From NCBI GenBank assembly GCA_020024855.1, contig JAHHTB010000015.1:1-20034 (forward strand): 20,034 bases of DNA. Reading direction: 5' to 3'. Position numbers and translations under genes: made by a program. Every line of letters starts with the position of its first letter. Position 1 is the stretch's first letter. This document shows positions 12,760 to 20,034 of this stretch, in pieces. This DNA is from Fusobacterium sp. (GTDB taxonomy: Bacteria; Fusobacteriota; Fusobacteriia; Fusobacteriales; Fusobacteriaceae). The notes under the pieces are model-generated. The model had not been told where the DNA came from. It searched no databases and worked only from the letters and a program-made list of their open reading frames with translations.

Positions 12760-14871
12760 ATGTTTAATGAAACAAGATTAGAGTTAGAAATAGGTGGAAG
12801 AACACTATCACTTTCTACTGGTAAATTTGCAAGACAATCAAATGGTGCAGTAATGATTCAATATGGAGATACTGTAATGCTATGTACAGTAAACCGTAGT
12901 AAAGAGGGAAGACCTGGAATAGACTTTTTCCCATTAACAGTTGACTACATTGAAAAATTCTATGCAGCAGGAAAATTCCCTGGAGGATTTAACAAAAGAG
13001 AAGCAAGACCTGGAATAGATGCAACTCTTATTTCAAGACTTACAGATAGACCAATAAGACCAATGTTTCCAGATGGATTTAACTATGAGGTTCAAATAGT
13101 AAATACTATTTTCTCATATGATGGAAAAAATACACCTGACTATCTTGGAATAATTGGAGCTTCATCAGCTATTATGATTTCTGATATTCCATTTCTTGGA
13201 CCAGTTGCAGGAGTAGTAGTTGGAAGAAAAGATGGAGAGTTTATACTAAACCCTACACCAGAAGAATTAGAAACTAGTGAACTTAACTTAAAAGTTGCTG
13301 GAACTAAAGAAGCTGTAAACATGGTTGAGGCAGGAGCAGCTGAAATGGACGAAGAAACAATGCTTCAAGCTATTATGTTTGCACATGAAAACATTAAAAA
13401 ACTTTGTGCTTTCCAAGAGGAATTTACAAAATTAATAGGAAAAGAAAAAATAGAATTTGTTAAGGAAGAACCAAATCCATTAGTAAAAGATTTCTTAGAA
13501 ACAAATGGAGAGGAAAGACTTAAACAAGCAGTTTTAACAACTGGAAAACAAGCTAGACAAGATGCAGTTGATGCACTTCACGACGAATTAAGAGAAAAAT
13601 TTGTTGCTGAAAACTTTGCTGAGCTTACTGAAGAAGAACTTCCAGAAGATGTTATGACAGAATTTGACTCTTACTATGAAGAAATGATGAAAAGACTTGT
13701 AAGAGAAGTTATAATATTTAACAAACATAGAGTTGACGGAAGAAAAATAGATGAGATAAGACCTTTATATGCTGAAGTTGGAACTCTACCAATGCCACAT
13801 GGTTCAGCTATGTTTACAAGAGGAGAAACTCAAGCTCTTGTAACTACAACTTTAGGTTCAAAAGCAAATGAGCAATTAATAGATACATTAGATGAAGAAT
13901 ATTATAAAAAATTCTATCTACACTACAACTTCCCAGCATATTCTGTTGGAGAAATTGGAAGAAATGGAGCTCCTGGAAGAAGAGAGTTAGGACATGGTTC
14001 TCTTGCTGAAAGAGCATTATCATATGTAATTCCATCTGAAGAAGAATTCCCATACACAATAAGAGTTGTTTCTGATATTACAGAATCAAATGGTTCATCT
14101 TCTCAAGCATCAATTTGTGGAGGTTCTCTTGCTCTTATGGACGCAGGTGTACCTATTAAAGAACACGTTGCAGGAATAGCAATGGGACTTGTTAAAGAAG
14201 GAGAAGAATTTACTGTTCTTACTGATATAATGGGACTTGAAGACCATTTAGGAGATATGGACTTTAAAGTTGCTGGAACTAAATCAGGAATAACAGCACT
14301 TCAAATGGATATAAAAATTACAGGTATCACAGAAGAAATAATGAGAATAGCTCTTAACCAAGCATTAAAAGCTAGACTTGAAATTCTTGAAGTTATGAAC
14401 GAAGCAATTCCAGAGCCAAGACAAGAACTTTCTCCAAATGCTCCAAGAATAGTTCAACTTCAAATTAATACAGATAAAATAGCTGCTCTAATTGGACCAG
14501 CTGGTAAAAATATTAAGAAAATTATAGAGGAAACAGGAGCAACTGTTGATATTACAGATGATGGAAAAGTATCTGTATTCTGTAATGACCTTGAGCAACT
14601 AAATAAAACAGTAAAAATGATAGAAGTTCACACTAAAGATGTTGAAGTTGGAGAAGTTTATACTGGAAAAGTTGTTAAAATAGCAAAATTCGGTGCATTT
14701 ATGGAAATTTTACCAGGAAAAGAAGGACTTCTTCATGTTTCTGAAATTTCTAAAGAAAGAGTTGCAAATGTTGAAGATGTTTTAAAAGAAGGAGATGTCT
14801 TTGACGTAAAAGTTATTTCTACTGAGGGTGGAAAAATTAGCCTAAGTAGAAAGAAATTAATAGAAGGTTAA
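12760..14871 (+). CDS. pnp: Polynucleotide phosphorylase (PNPase)
   Basis: PNPase is a trimeric 3'-5' exoribonuclease that uses phosphate to degrade mRNA and can also add tails. The 703 residues show the full domain order: first RNase PH-like domain about 10-145, helical linker about 150-240, second RNase PH-like domain about 315-545, KH domain with LIGPAGKNIKKIIEE at about 577-591, and S1 domain from VGEVYTGKVVKIAKFGAFME at about 630 to the end. Catalytic acids are probably Asp495 and Asp501 in the segment EDHLGDMDFKVAG. AGGAGG lies nine bases upstream of the ATG. It leads an operon with rimO, 20 bases downstream. Confidence 0.98.
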   Translation: MFNETRLELEIGGRTLSLSTGKFARQSNGAVMIQYGDTVMLCTVNRSKEGRPGIDFFPLTVDYIEKFYAAGKFPGGFNKREARPGIDATLISRLTDRPIRPMFPDGFNYEVQIVNTIFSYDGKNTPDYLGIIGASSAIMISDIPFLGPVAGVVVGRKDGEFILNPTPEELETSELNLKVAGTKEAVNMVEAGAAEMDEETMLQAIMFAHENIKKLCAFQEEFTKLIGKEKIEFVKEEPNPLVKDFLETNGEERLKQAVLTTGKQARQDAVDALHDELREKFVAENFAELTEEELPEDVMTEFDSYYEEMMKRLVREVIIFNKHRVDGRKIDEIRPLYAEVGTLPMPHGSAMFTRGETQALVTTTLGSKANEQLIDTLDEEYYKKFYLHYNFPAYSVGEIGRNGAPGRRELGHGSLAERALSYVIPSEEEFPYTIRVVSDITESNGSSSQASICGGSLALMDAGVPIKEHVAGIAMGLVKEGEEFTVLTDIMGLEDHLGDMDFKVAGTKSGITALQMDIKITGITEEIMRIALNQALKARLEILEVMNEAIPEPRQELSPNAPRIVQLQINTDKIAALIGPAGKNIKKIIEETGATVDITDDGKVSVFCNDLEQLNKTVKMIEVHTKDVEVGEVYTGKVVKIAKFGAFMEILPGKEGLLHVSEISKERVANVEDVLKEGDVFDVKVISTEGGKISLSRKKLIEG

Positions 14872-14891
14872 TTATTTAAGTGAGGTAGTGA

Positions 14892-16226
14892 ATGAAATTA
14901 GGTTTAATAAGCCTTGGTTGCAGTAAAAATTTAGTAGATAGTGAAAATATCCTAGGATATTTAATAAATAAAAAAGGATTTGAATTAGTTGAAGATTTAA
15001 GCACAGCTGATATTGTTATTGTAAATACTTGTGCTTTTATAGGAGATGCTAAGGAAGAATCAATAGAGGCAATACTTGAAGTAAGTGATTATAAATTAAA
15101 TGGAAATCTTAAAAAAATAATTGTTGCTGGTTGCCTTTCAGAAAGATATAGAGAGGAACTTATAAAAGAGATTCCAGAAGTTGATGCAGTTGTTGGAACA
15201 GGAGATATTGATAAAATCGGAGAGATTGTTGACAGTATCTTAAAAGATAATAAAGAAGTAGTGGTAGGAAGTCAAGATTTCCTACCTAACTCTCACACAG
15301 AAAGAATAATAACAACATATCCACATACAGCTTACTTAAAAATTTCTGAAGGTTGTGATAAAAGATGTACTTATTGTATAATTCCATCACTTAGAGGAGA
15401 TTTAAGAAGTAGAACTATTGAGGACATTGTAGAAGAAGCAAAAAATCTTGCAAAATCTGGTGTGAAAGAATTAAATCTTCTTGCACAAGAATCAACAGAG
15501 TATGGACTTGATAATTATAAAGAAAAGGCTTTAGCAAAACTTTTAAAAGAACTTGTAAAAGTTGAAGGAATAGAATGGATAAGACTTTACTATATGTATC
15601 CAAACTCTATTACTGATGAACTAATAGAAGTTATGAGAGATGAGCCAAAAATTTGTAAATATTTTGATGTACCTATTCAACATATATCAGATAAAATACT
15701 TCAAAATATGGCAAGAGCAAAATCTGGGGACCAAATAAGAAGTATCCTTGGAAGAATTAGAACTGCTATTCCTGATGCAGTGATAAGAACAACTGTTATA
15801 GTTGGATTCCCAGGAGAAACAGAAGACCAATTTGAAGAACTTAAAGATTTCGTTGAGGAATTTAAGTTTGACTATGTAGGAGTATTTAAGTATTCAAGAG
15901 AGGAAGACACTGTTGCATACGGACTTCCAGACCAAGTTCCAGAAGAGATAAAAGAAAAGAGATGGGCAGAACTTACAAATCTTCAAGCTGATATTGCTGA
16001 AAGAAAAAATGAGCAATTTATAGGGAAAGAGATAGAAGTTTTAATTGATGGAGTTTCTTCTGAGAGTGAATATATGCTTGAGGGAAGAACAAGAGGACAG
16101 GCACTTGAAATTGATGGAAAAGTTCTTACAAATGATGGAACAGCAAAGCCAGGAGATATAGTAAAAATTAAAATAGAACAAAATTTCCAATATGACTTTA
16201 TTGGTCCAATAGTAGAAGAAAACTAA
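14892..16226 (+). CDS. rimO: Ribosomal protein S12 methylthiotransferase RimO
   Basis: This radical-SAM enzyme adds a methylthio group to a conserved aspartate of ribosomal protein S12. The 444 residues have three parts: an N-terminal methylthiotransferase domain with cluster ligands Cys10, Cys47 and Cys81; the radical-SAM core with Cys155, Cys159 and Cys162 in the segment SEGCDKRCTYCIIP; and a C-terminal TRAM domain from about 376. The opening LGLISLGCSKNLVDSE and the PSLRGDLRSR segment favour RimO over the related tRNA enzyme MiaB. The gene lies 20 bases after pnp with a GAGG-type site and is probably co-transcribed with it. Confidence 0.97.
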   Translation: MKLGLISLGCSKNLVDSENILGYLINKKGFELVEDLSTADIVIVNTCAFIGDAKEESIEAILEVSDYKLNGNLKKIIVAGCLSERYREELIKEIPEVDAVVGTGDIDKIGEIVDSILKDNKEVVVGSQDFLPNSHTERIITTYPHTAYLKISEGCDKRCTYCIIPSLRGDLRSRTIEDIVEEAKNLAKSGVKELNLLAQESTEYGLDNYKEKALAKLLKELVKVEGIEWIRLYYMYPNSITDELIEVMRDEPKICKYFDVPIQHISDKILQNMARAKSGDQIRSILGRIRTAIPDAVIRTTVIVGFPGETEDQFEELKDFVEEFKFDYVGVFKYSREEDTVAYGLPDQVPEEIKEKRWAELTNLQADIAERKNEQFIGKEIEVLIDGVSSESEYMLEGRTRGQALEIDGKVLTNDGTAKPGDIVKIKIEQNFQYDFIGPIVEEN

Positions 16227-16250
16227 AAAATAAGGGAGATAGAGAAGATT

Positions 16251-16814
16251 ATGAATTTACCAAATAAGCTAACTCTTACAAGATTAATATTAGCAGTACC
16301 TTTTATTTATATTTTAGAAAACTCTCCAGAGAATGGAATGATGTATAGATTGCTGGCACTTTTAATATTTGTAGTGGCTTCAATAACAGATTTTTTTGAT
16401 GGATATTTAGCAAGAAAACATAATCTTATAACTGATTTTGGAAAAATAATGGACCCATTAGCAGATAAAATTCTTGTTATATCAGCACTTGTTGTAATGG
16501 TATATTTAAGATATATACCATCTTGGATGTCCATTGTAATAATATTTAGAGAATTTTTAATAAGTGGAATAAGAATGGTTGTTGCTGCAAAAGGAGAAGT
16601 TATTCCTGCAAGCAAACTAGGAAAATACAAAACAACATCTCAGATGATAGCAATTATGCTTATGATAATTTTAGGAAATAATGCTAATGAAGTTTATACA
16701 TTTATCCCAAAACATTATAATTTCTATTTAATGCTTATACCAGTAATTCTTACTATTTGGTCTGGTTGGGAATATGTACAAAATACAAAACACTATTTCT
16801 TAGACATGGATTAA
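16251..16814 (+). CDS. pgsA: CDP-diacylglycerol-glycerol-3-phosphate 3-phosphatidyltransferase
   Basis: PgsA makes phosphatidylglycerol phosphate from CDP-diacylglycerol and glycerol-3-phosphate in the cytoplasmic membrane. The 187 residues are the usual length and contain several membrane segments. The CDP-alcohol phosphotransferase signature is complete: Asp50-Gly51, Ala54-Arg55, Gly64, Asp68 and Asp72, in DGYLARKHNLITDFGKIMDP and following residues. The opening MNLPNKLTLTRL is typical of PgsA. It follows rimO by 24 bases with a GGGAG-like site. Confidence 0.95.
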   Translation: MNLPNKLTLTRLILAVPFIYILENSPENGMMYRLLALLIFVVASITDFFDGYLARKHNLITDFGKIMDPLADKILVISALVVMVYLRYIPSWMSIVIIFREFLISGIRMVVAAKGEVIPASKLGKYKTTSQMIAIMLMIILGNNANEVYTFIPKHYNFYLMLIPVILTIWSGWEYVQNTKHYFLDMD

Positions 16815-16839
16815 TAAAAAAAGGAGTAAAGAAAAAGAT

Positions 16840-17106
16840 ATGCACTCATTATACACTATAATAAATTATACATTTCAAATATTAAATTTAATTCTTTTGA
16901 TAAGGGTTGTTTTATCGTGGCTTGCTCCATATACACACAACGATTTTACAGATGTTGTATATACTATAACTGAACCAATGTTAAAACCATTTAGAATGAT
17001 TTTTCCAATGGGGTATAGTAGAATAGACATCTCGCCAATGTTAGCATACTTGGCACTAAAAGCTATAAAAATATTACTATTTTATATAGTTGACTTATTA
17101 GTATAA
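16840..17106 (+). CDS. YggT family membrane protein
   Basis: This 88-residue protein has two membrane segments at about 8-28 and 67-86 and the family landmarks RVVLSWLAPY at 22-31, TEPMLKPFRMIFP at 44-56 and DISPMLAYLALKAI at 63-76. YggT-family proteins are linked to cell division, osmotic tolerance or membrane-protein organisation in different bacteria, and no single biochemical role is established. It is the last gene of the pnp operon and is followed by a hairpin. The neighbouring rsmH and FtsL-like genes agree with a division-related role. Confidence 0.9.
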   Translation: MHSLYTIINYTFQILNLILLIRVVLSWLAPYTHNDFTDVVYTITEPMLKPFRMIFPMGYSRIDISPMLAYLALKAIKILLFYIVDLLV

Positions 17107-17117
17107 AAATAAAAACT

Positions 17118-17166
17118 AACCCTGCTAAGAAAATGTTTTTACAAATATTTTTAAAGCAGGGTTTTT
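17118..17166 (+). terminator. Terminator-like hairpin between yggT and rsmH
   Basis: AACCCTGCT (17118-17126) pairs with AGCAGGGTT (17155-17163), and T residues run to 17166. The 28-base loop is A/U-rich and could extend the stem. The rsmH ribosome-binding site begins only eight bases after the T-run, so read-through or a hidden promoter must supply rsmH. Confidence 0.75.
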
Positions 17167-17181
17167 AAATCGGAGGATTTA

Positions 17182-18129
17182 ATGGAAAATATAAAAAATA
17201 CATTCAGTGAATATCATATTCCAGTACTTTTTTATGAAACACTTGAAAATTTAATAACAAATAAAGATGGAGTATATCTTGATTGTACCCTTGGTGGTGG
17301 AGGACATACAGAGGGAATTTTAAAAAATACGTCAGAAAAAGGGAGAGTAATTTCAACAGACCAAGATCAACAGGCTATTGATTTTGCCTCAAAAAGATTA
17401 GAGCCTTTTAAAGATAGATGGAAGGTGTATAAAGATAACTTTGAAAATCTTGATACAGTTCTTTATTGTGCTGGTTATGATAAAATAGATGGTATCCTTA
17501 TGGATATTGGAGTGTCATCAACTCAACTTGATGATGAGGAGAGAGGATTTTCATATCGTTTTGATACAAAATTAGATATGAGAATGGATAAGAATAATCC
17601 TATTTCAGCTTATGAAGTTGTAAACAACTATTCAGAGGAGCAACTTTCTAAAATAATTTTTGAATATGGGGAAGAGAGATTTGCTAGAAAAATAGCAAAA
17701 TTTATATGTGAGGCTAGAAAGGAAAAAAATATAGAAACAACAGGGGAGCTTGTTAGTATAATAAGACGTGCTTATCCTGCAAGAAGTCAAAAGCACCCAG
17801 CTAAGAAAACTTTCCAAGCTATAAGAATAGAAGTAAATAGAGAGCTTGAAGTGTTAGAAAGAGCAATAGAAAAAGCAGTAAAATCTTTAAAGAAAGGTGG
17901 TAGACTTGCTATAATAACTTTTCACTCTTTAGAAGATAGAATTGTAAAAAATAAATTTAGAGAACTTGAAAAAGGTTGTACTTGTCCACCTGAACTACCT
18001 GTTTGTATGTGTGGAAAAAAACCTCAAGTAAAAATTATTACAAGAAAACCAATCACTGCTTGTGATGATGAATTAAAATATAATAACAGAGCACATTCAG
18101 CAAAACTTAGAGTAATTGAAAAAATATAA
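17182..18129 (+). CDS. rsmH: 16S rRNA (cytosine1402-N4)-methyltransferase RsmH (MraW)
   Basis: RsmH methylates N4 of C1402 in the decoding centre of 16S rRNA using S-adenosylmethionine. The 315 residues match the family. Visible motifs are HIPVLFYE at 12-19, the cofactor-binding DCTLGGGGHT at 34-43 with Asp60 in the next strand, MDIGVSSTQLDDEERGFSY in the first third, AKKTFQAIRIEVNREL at about 211-226 and FHSLEDRIVKNKF at about 248-260. A Cys-rich CTCP...CMCGKKP segment lies at about 265-277. GGAGG lies six bases before the ATG. The following FtsL-like gene reproduces the mraW-ftsL order of division clusters. Confidence 0.97.
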   Translation: MENIKNTFSEYHIPVLFYETLENLITNKDGVYLDCTLGGGGHTEGILKNTSEKGRVISTDQDQQAIDFASKRLEPFKDRWKVYKDNFENLDTVLYCAGYDKIDGILMDIGVSSTQLDDEERGFSYRFDTKLDMRMDKNNPISAYEVVNNYSEEQLSKIIFEYGEERFARKIAKFICEARKEKNIETTGELVSIIRRAYPARSQKHPAKKTFQAIRIEVNRELEVLERAIEKAVKSLKKGGRLAIITFHSLEDRIVKNKFRELEKGCTCPPELPVCMCGKKPQVKIITRKPITACDDELKYNNRAHSAKLRVIEKI

Positions 18130-18165
18130 TTTAGAAATTAAAATAAAAGTTATTAAGGGGGAAGT

Positions 18166-18423
18166 ATGAAAATATATTTTGCTTTAATTGTAATAACAGG
18201 AGCTATATGGACAACTCATAATAACTGTCTTATGGATATTTCAAGACTAGAACAAGAGGTTATTGTTGAAAAGAAAAATCTTGAAGGATTAAAAAAAAGT
18301 TTGAATGATAAGCAATTAGAGTATGACAAGATTGCTGACCTTAAAAGTTTGGAGCTTGAAATGAGACAAAAAAGAAACATGGAAGTTTCAAGTGAGATAA
18401 ACTATTTTAAGATAAATAAATAA
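18166..18423 (+). CDS. FtsL-like bitopic division protein candidate
   Basis: The 85-residue product has almost no cytoplasmic tail (Met-Lys), a hydrophobic segment at about 3-17, and then a charged helix with heptad-like Leu/Ile spacing over about 24-70 (ISRLEQEVIVEKKNLEGLKK and onward). It ends in RNMEVSSEINYFKI, which resembles the end of FtsL/DivIC proteins. FtsL joins FtsB/DivIC and FtsQ/DivIB in the division complex that activates septal wall synthesis. The assignment rests on size, topology and position right after rsmH, since FtsL sequences are too divergent for motif proof. The short N-terminus, and rlmD in place of a penicillin-binding protein downstream, are unusual. Confidence 0.6.
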   Translation: MKIYFALIVITGAIWTTHNNCLMDISRLEQEVIVEKKNLEGLKKSLNDKQLEYDKIADLKSLELEMRQKRNMEVSSEINYFKINK

Positions 18424-18455
18424 AATTTGAATAATTAAAATAAAACGGAGGAAAA

Positions 18456-19829
18456 ATGTCAATATCAGTAGGAGATAAAGTTGTAATAGATATTGAAAAG
18501 ATTGTATATGGTGGTGAGGGATTAGGTTTTGTAAATGATTTTGCAGTTTTTGTACCTATGACTGTTCCTGGAGATAAGGTTGAAATAGAGATTATTTCAA
18601 AGAAAAAAACATATGCAAGAGGAATAATTACAAAACTATTAGAGGCTGGAACTGAAAGAATTGAAGATACTTCAAAGATAAGTTTTGAAGATTTTCATGG
18701 GTGTGATTTTGGTATGCTTAACTATGAGTCACAACTTAAATACAAAACTGAGCTTGTAAAAGATGTTATGGAAAAAATTGGTGGGGTAAAAGATGTGTTA
18801 GTTTCTGATATAGTTGGAGCTGATGAAGAAGATACTCACAATTATAGAAATAAAGTTATCGAGCCATTTGCCCTTGATAAAAATAAAAAAATAATAACAG
18901 GAATGTTTAAAAGAAAATCTCATGAAGTTTTTGAAGTAAAAGAAAATATGCTAAGCTCTCACTTAGCTAATAAAGTTATAAATATTGTGAAAACTATGCT
19001 TAATAAAAGCAAAATTTCTGTATATAAAGAAAAGGAGCATAGGGGACTACTTCGTCATATAATGGTGAGAACAAACTCTAAAAATGAGGCTATGCTTGTA
19101 CTTGTTTTAAATGCTAAAAAAGTGTTTAGAGATATTGAGGAGTTCTTAAAAAATGTGTATGACTCTATTGATGAGGTTAAGTCTGTATATGTTTCTTTAA
19201 ATAATGAGATTACTAATGTGGCTCTTGGAAAAGAAAATATACACCTTTTTGGAGATAAATATTTAAAAGAAACTATTAATGGAATTAATTTTAATATCTC
19301 TCCAAACTCTTTTTTCCAAATAAATGTAAATCAAACTAAAAAACTATATGATATTGGTATTAGCTTTTTTGATGATATTAATGATAAATATATTGTTGAT
19401 GCCTTTTCTGGAACTGGAACAATAGGAATGATACTTTCAAAAAATGCAAAGAAAGTGTATTCTATTGAGATAATTAAAGAGGCAGTGAAAGATGGAATTA
19501 GAACTGCTAAAGAAAATGGAATTGAAAATATTGAATTTATCACAGGAGATGTGAATAAAGAACTTCTTAACCTTATTGAAAAAGGGAATAGAGTAGATGC
19601 AGTTATATTTGACCCACCAAGAAAGGGAATTGAGGGGGATAGCCTTATAAAACTTGCAAAACATAAGATAAATGAGATTGTTTATATCTCTTGTAACCCG
19701 TCAACTTTTGCTAGAGATAGTAAGATACTAATAGAGGAAGGGTATAAACTTGAAAAAATTCAACCAGTAGATATGTTTCCTCAAACGAACCATATAGAAA
19801 TAGTGGGTAGGTTTTCCCTTATAAAATAA
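18456..19829 (+). CDS. rlmD: 23S rRNA (uracil-5-)-methyltransferase, RlmD/RumA family
   Basis: The product is a TrmA-type enzyme that makes 5-methyluridine in RNA. The 457 residues comprise an N-terminal TRAM domain at about 2-62, a central domain, and a Rossmann methyltransferase domain. Motifs are NSFFQINVNQ at 284-293, DAFSGTGTIG at 315-324, the FDPPRKG segment at 385-391 and the catalytic Cys413 in YISCNPSTFARD. The iron-sulfur ligands of the Escherichia coli enzyme are mostly missing: where Cys-x5-CGGC is expected there is only Cys83 in FHGCDFGML, and the later CP position reads ENML at 163-166. The target could be another uridine (RlmCD-type), so the symbol is by family resemblance. Confidence 0.85.
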   Translation: MSISVGDKVVIDIEKIVYGGEGLGFVNDFAVFVPMTVPGDKVEIEIISKKKTYARGIITKLLEAGTERIEDTSKISFEDFHGCDFGMLNYESQLKYKTELVKDVMEKIGGVKDVLVSDIVGADEEDTHNYRNKVIEPFALDKNKKIITGMFKRKSHEVFEVKENMLSSHLANKVINIVKTMLNKSKISVYKEKEHRGLLRHIMVRTNSKNEAMLVLVLNAKKVFRDIEEFLKNVYDSIDEVKSVYVSLNNEITNVALGKENIHLFGDKYLKETINGINFNISPNSFFQINVNQTKKLYDIGISFFDDINDKYIVDAFSGTGTIGMILSKNAKKVYSIEIIKEAVKDGIRTAKENGIENIEFITGDVNKELLNLIEKGNRVDAVIFDPPRKGIEGDSLIKLAKHKINEIVYISCNPSTFARDSKILIEEGYKLEKIQPVDMFPQTNHIEIVGRFSLIK

Positions 19830-19836
19830 CAAGTTA

Positions 19837-19918
19837 GGAAAACAAAAAATCAAAAAAAAGTCGTTTTCCAACATTTTTTCCAACATTTTTCCTACCAAAA
19901 TGAAAATGTTGGTGAAAA
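19837..19918. repeat. 12-base tandem repeat with inverted partners downstream of rlmD
   Basis: TTTTCCAACATT occurs twice in tandem (19864-19875 and 19876-19887). AAAATGTTGGTGAAAA at 19903-19918 is an inverted, near-complementary copy, and GTTAGGAAAAC at 19833-19843 complements the upstream edge GTTTTCCAAC with one mismatch. Alternative hairpins are therefore possible, for example 19880-19889 with 19903-19912. There is no ORF. Confidence 0.55.
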
Positions 19919-19925
19919 TAGATAG

Positions 19926-19957
19926 AAAGTCCAAGATTTAATTTCTTGGATTTTTTA
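19926..19957 (+). terminator. Intrinsic terminator after rlmD
   Basis: TCCAAGA (19930-19936) pairs with TCTTGGA (19944-19950) around a seven-base loop, followed by six T residues. It ends the rsmH-FtsL-rlmD transcript. The remaining 77 bases to the window edge are A/T-rich and show no gene. Confidence 0.75.
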
Positions 19958-20034
19958 TTTTATTAGAAAAGTATAGATTTTAATAATAACTTTTTAGATA
20001 TAATTTGAATTTTTTTTAATTCTAAGATATACTT

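Noticed and set aside
16307..16630. Minus-strand frame of 107 codons opposite pgsA
   Set aside because: The plus-strand gene has a complete catalytic signature, and the antisense frame has no start signals.
1..20034. tRNA, rRNA, transposase or phage genes
   Set aside because: No GC-rich cloverleaf-like stretch, rRNA-like block, transposase motif or phage structural gene was seen on either strand.

Overview
The window is a bacterial chromosome segment with very low GC. Codons are strongly A/T-ending, and most genes have A/G-rich Shine-Dalgarno sites close to AGGAGG. Gene content and protein style suggest a member of the Fusobacteriota (Fusobacterium-like); a low-GC clostridial relative is the main alternative. 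This assignment is inferred from style and gene content, since no rRNA or other marker for classification is present. I see no tRNA, rRNA, CRISPR array, phage gene or transposase gene.

Layout. (1) 1-809, plus strand: the end of a gene overlapping a NicO-family nickel/cobalt transporter. (2) 872-5897, minus strand: a complete seven-gene urease operon, ureA-B-C-E-F-G-D, with every active-site ligand of UreC intact. It faces the NicO gene across a shared bidirectional terminator. UreA/B/C form the apoenzyme, UreD/F/G/E load nickel, and the NicO protein probably manages nickel at the membrane. (3) 6053-7214, plus strand: a pyridoxal/pyridoxamine kinase (PdxY type) translationally coupled to a small TIGR04076-like protein. 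(4) 7233-9791: a perfect-consensus promoter, a 19-codon leader ORF and a strong terminator. These are followed by two membrane proteins (DUF969 and DUF979) and pyroglutamyl peptidase I, probably a module for import and hydrolysis of pyroglutamyl peptides under attenuation control. (5) 9801-10030: a long imperfect inverted repeat with internal direct repeats, resembling a MITE. (6) 10093-11979: yaaA (peroxide stress) and dinB (DNA polymerase IV), ended by a strong terminator. (7) 11981-12405, minus strand: a two-gene unit encoding a 105-aa charged helical protein and a 27-aa peptide, both unrecognised and both with excellent ribosome-binding sites. (8) 12529-17166, plus strand: pnp, rimO, pgsA and a yggT gene, a housekeeping operon for RNA turnover, ribosome modification and phospholipid synthesis. 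It has a long 5' leader and ends in a hairpin. (9) 17182-19829, plus strand: rsmH, an FtsL-like gene in the classic mraW-ftsL position, and an RlmD-type 23S rRNA methyltransferase that seems to have lost its iron-sulfur ligands. The window ends in small repeats and a terminator.

Most of the window is ordinary chromosomal core. The most unusual parts are the leader-peptide/terminator unit ahead of the DUF969-DUF979-pcp genes, the inverted-repeat element, the tiny-protein operon beside pnp, and the relocated histidine-rich segment in UreE.
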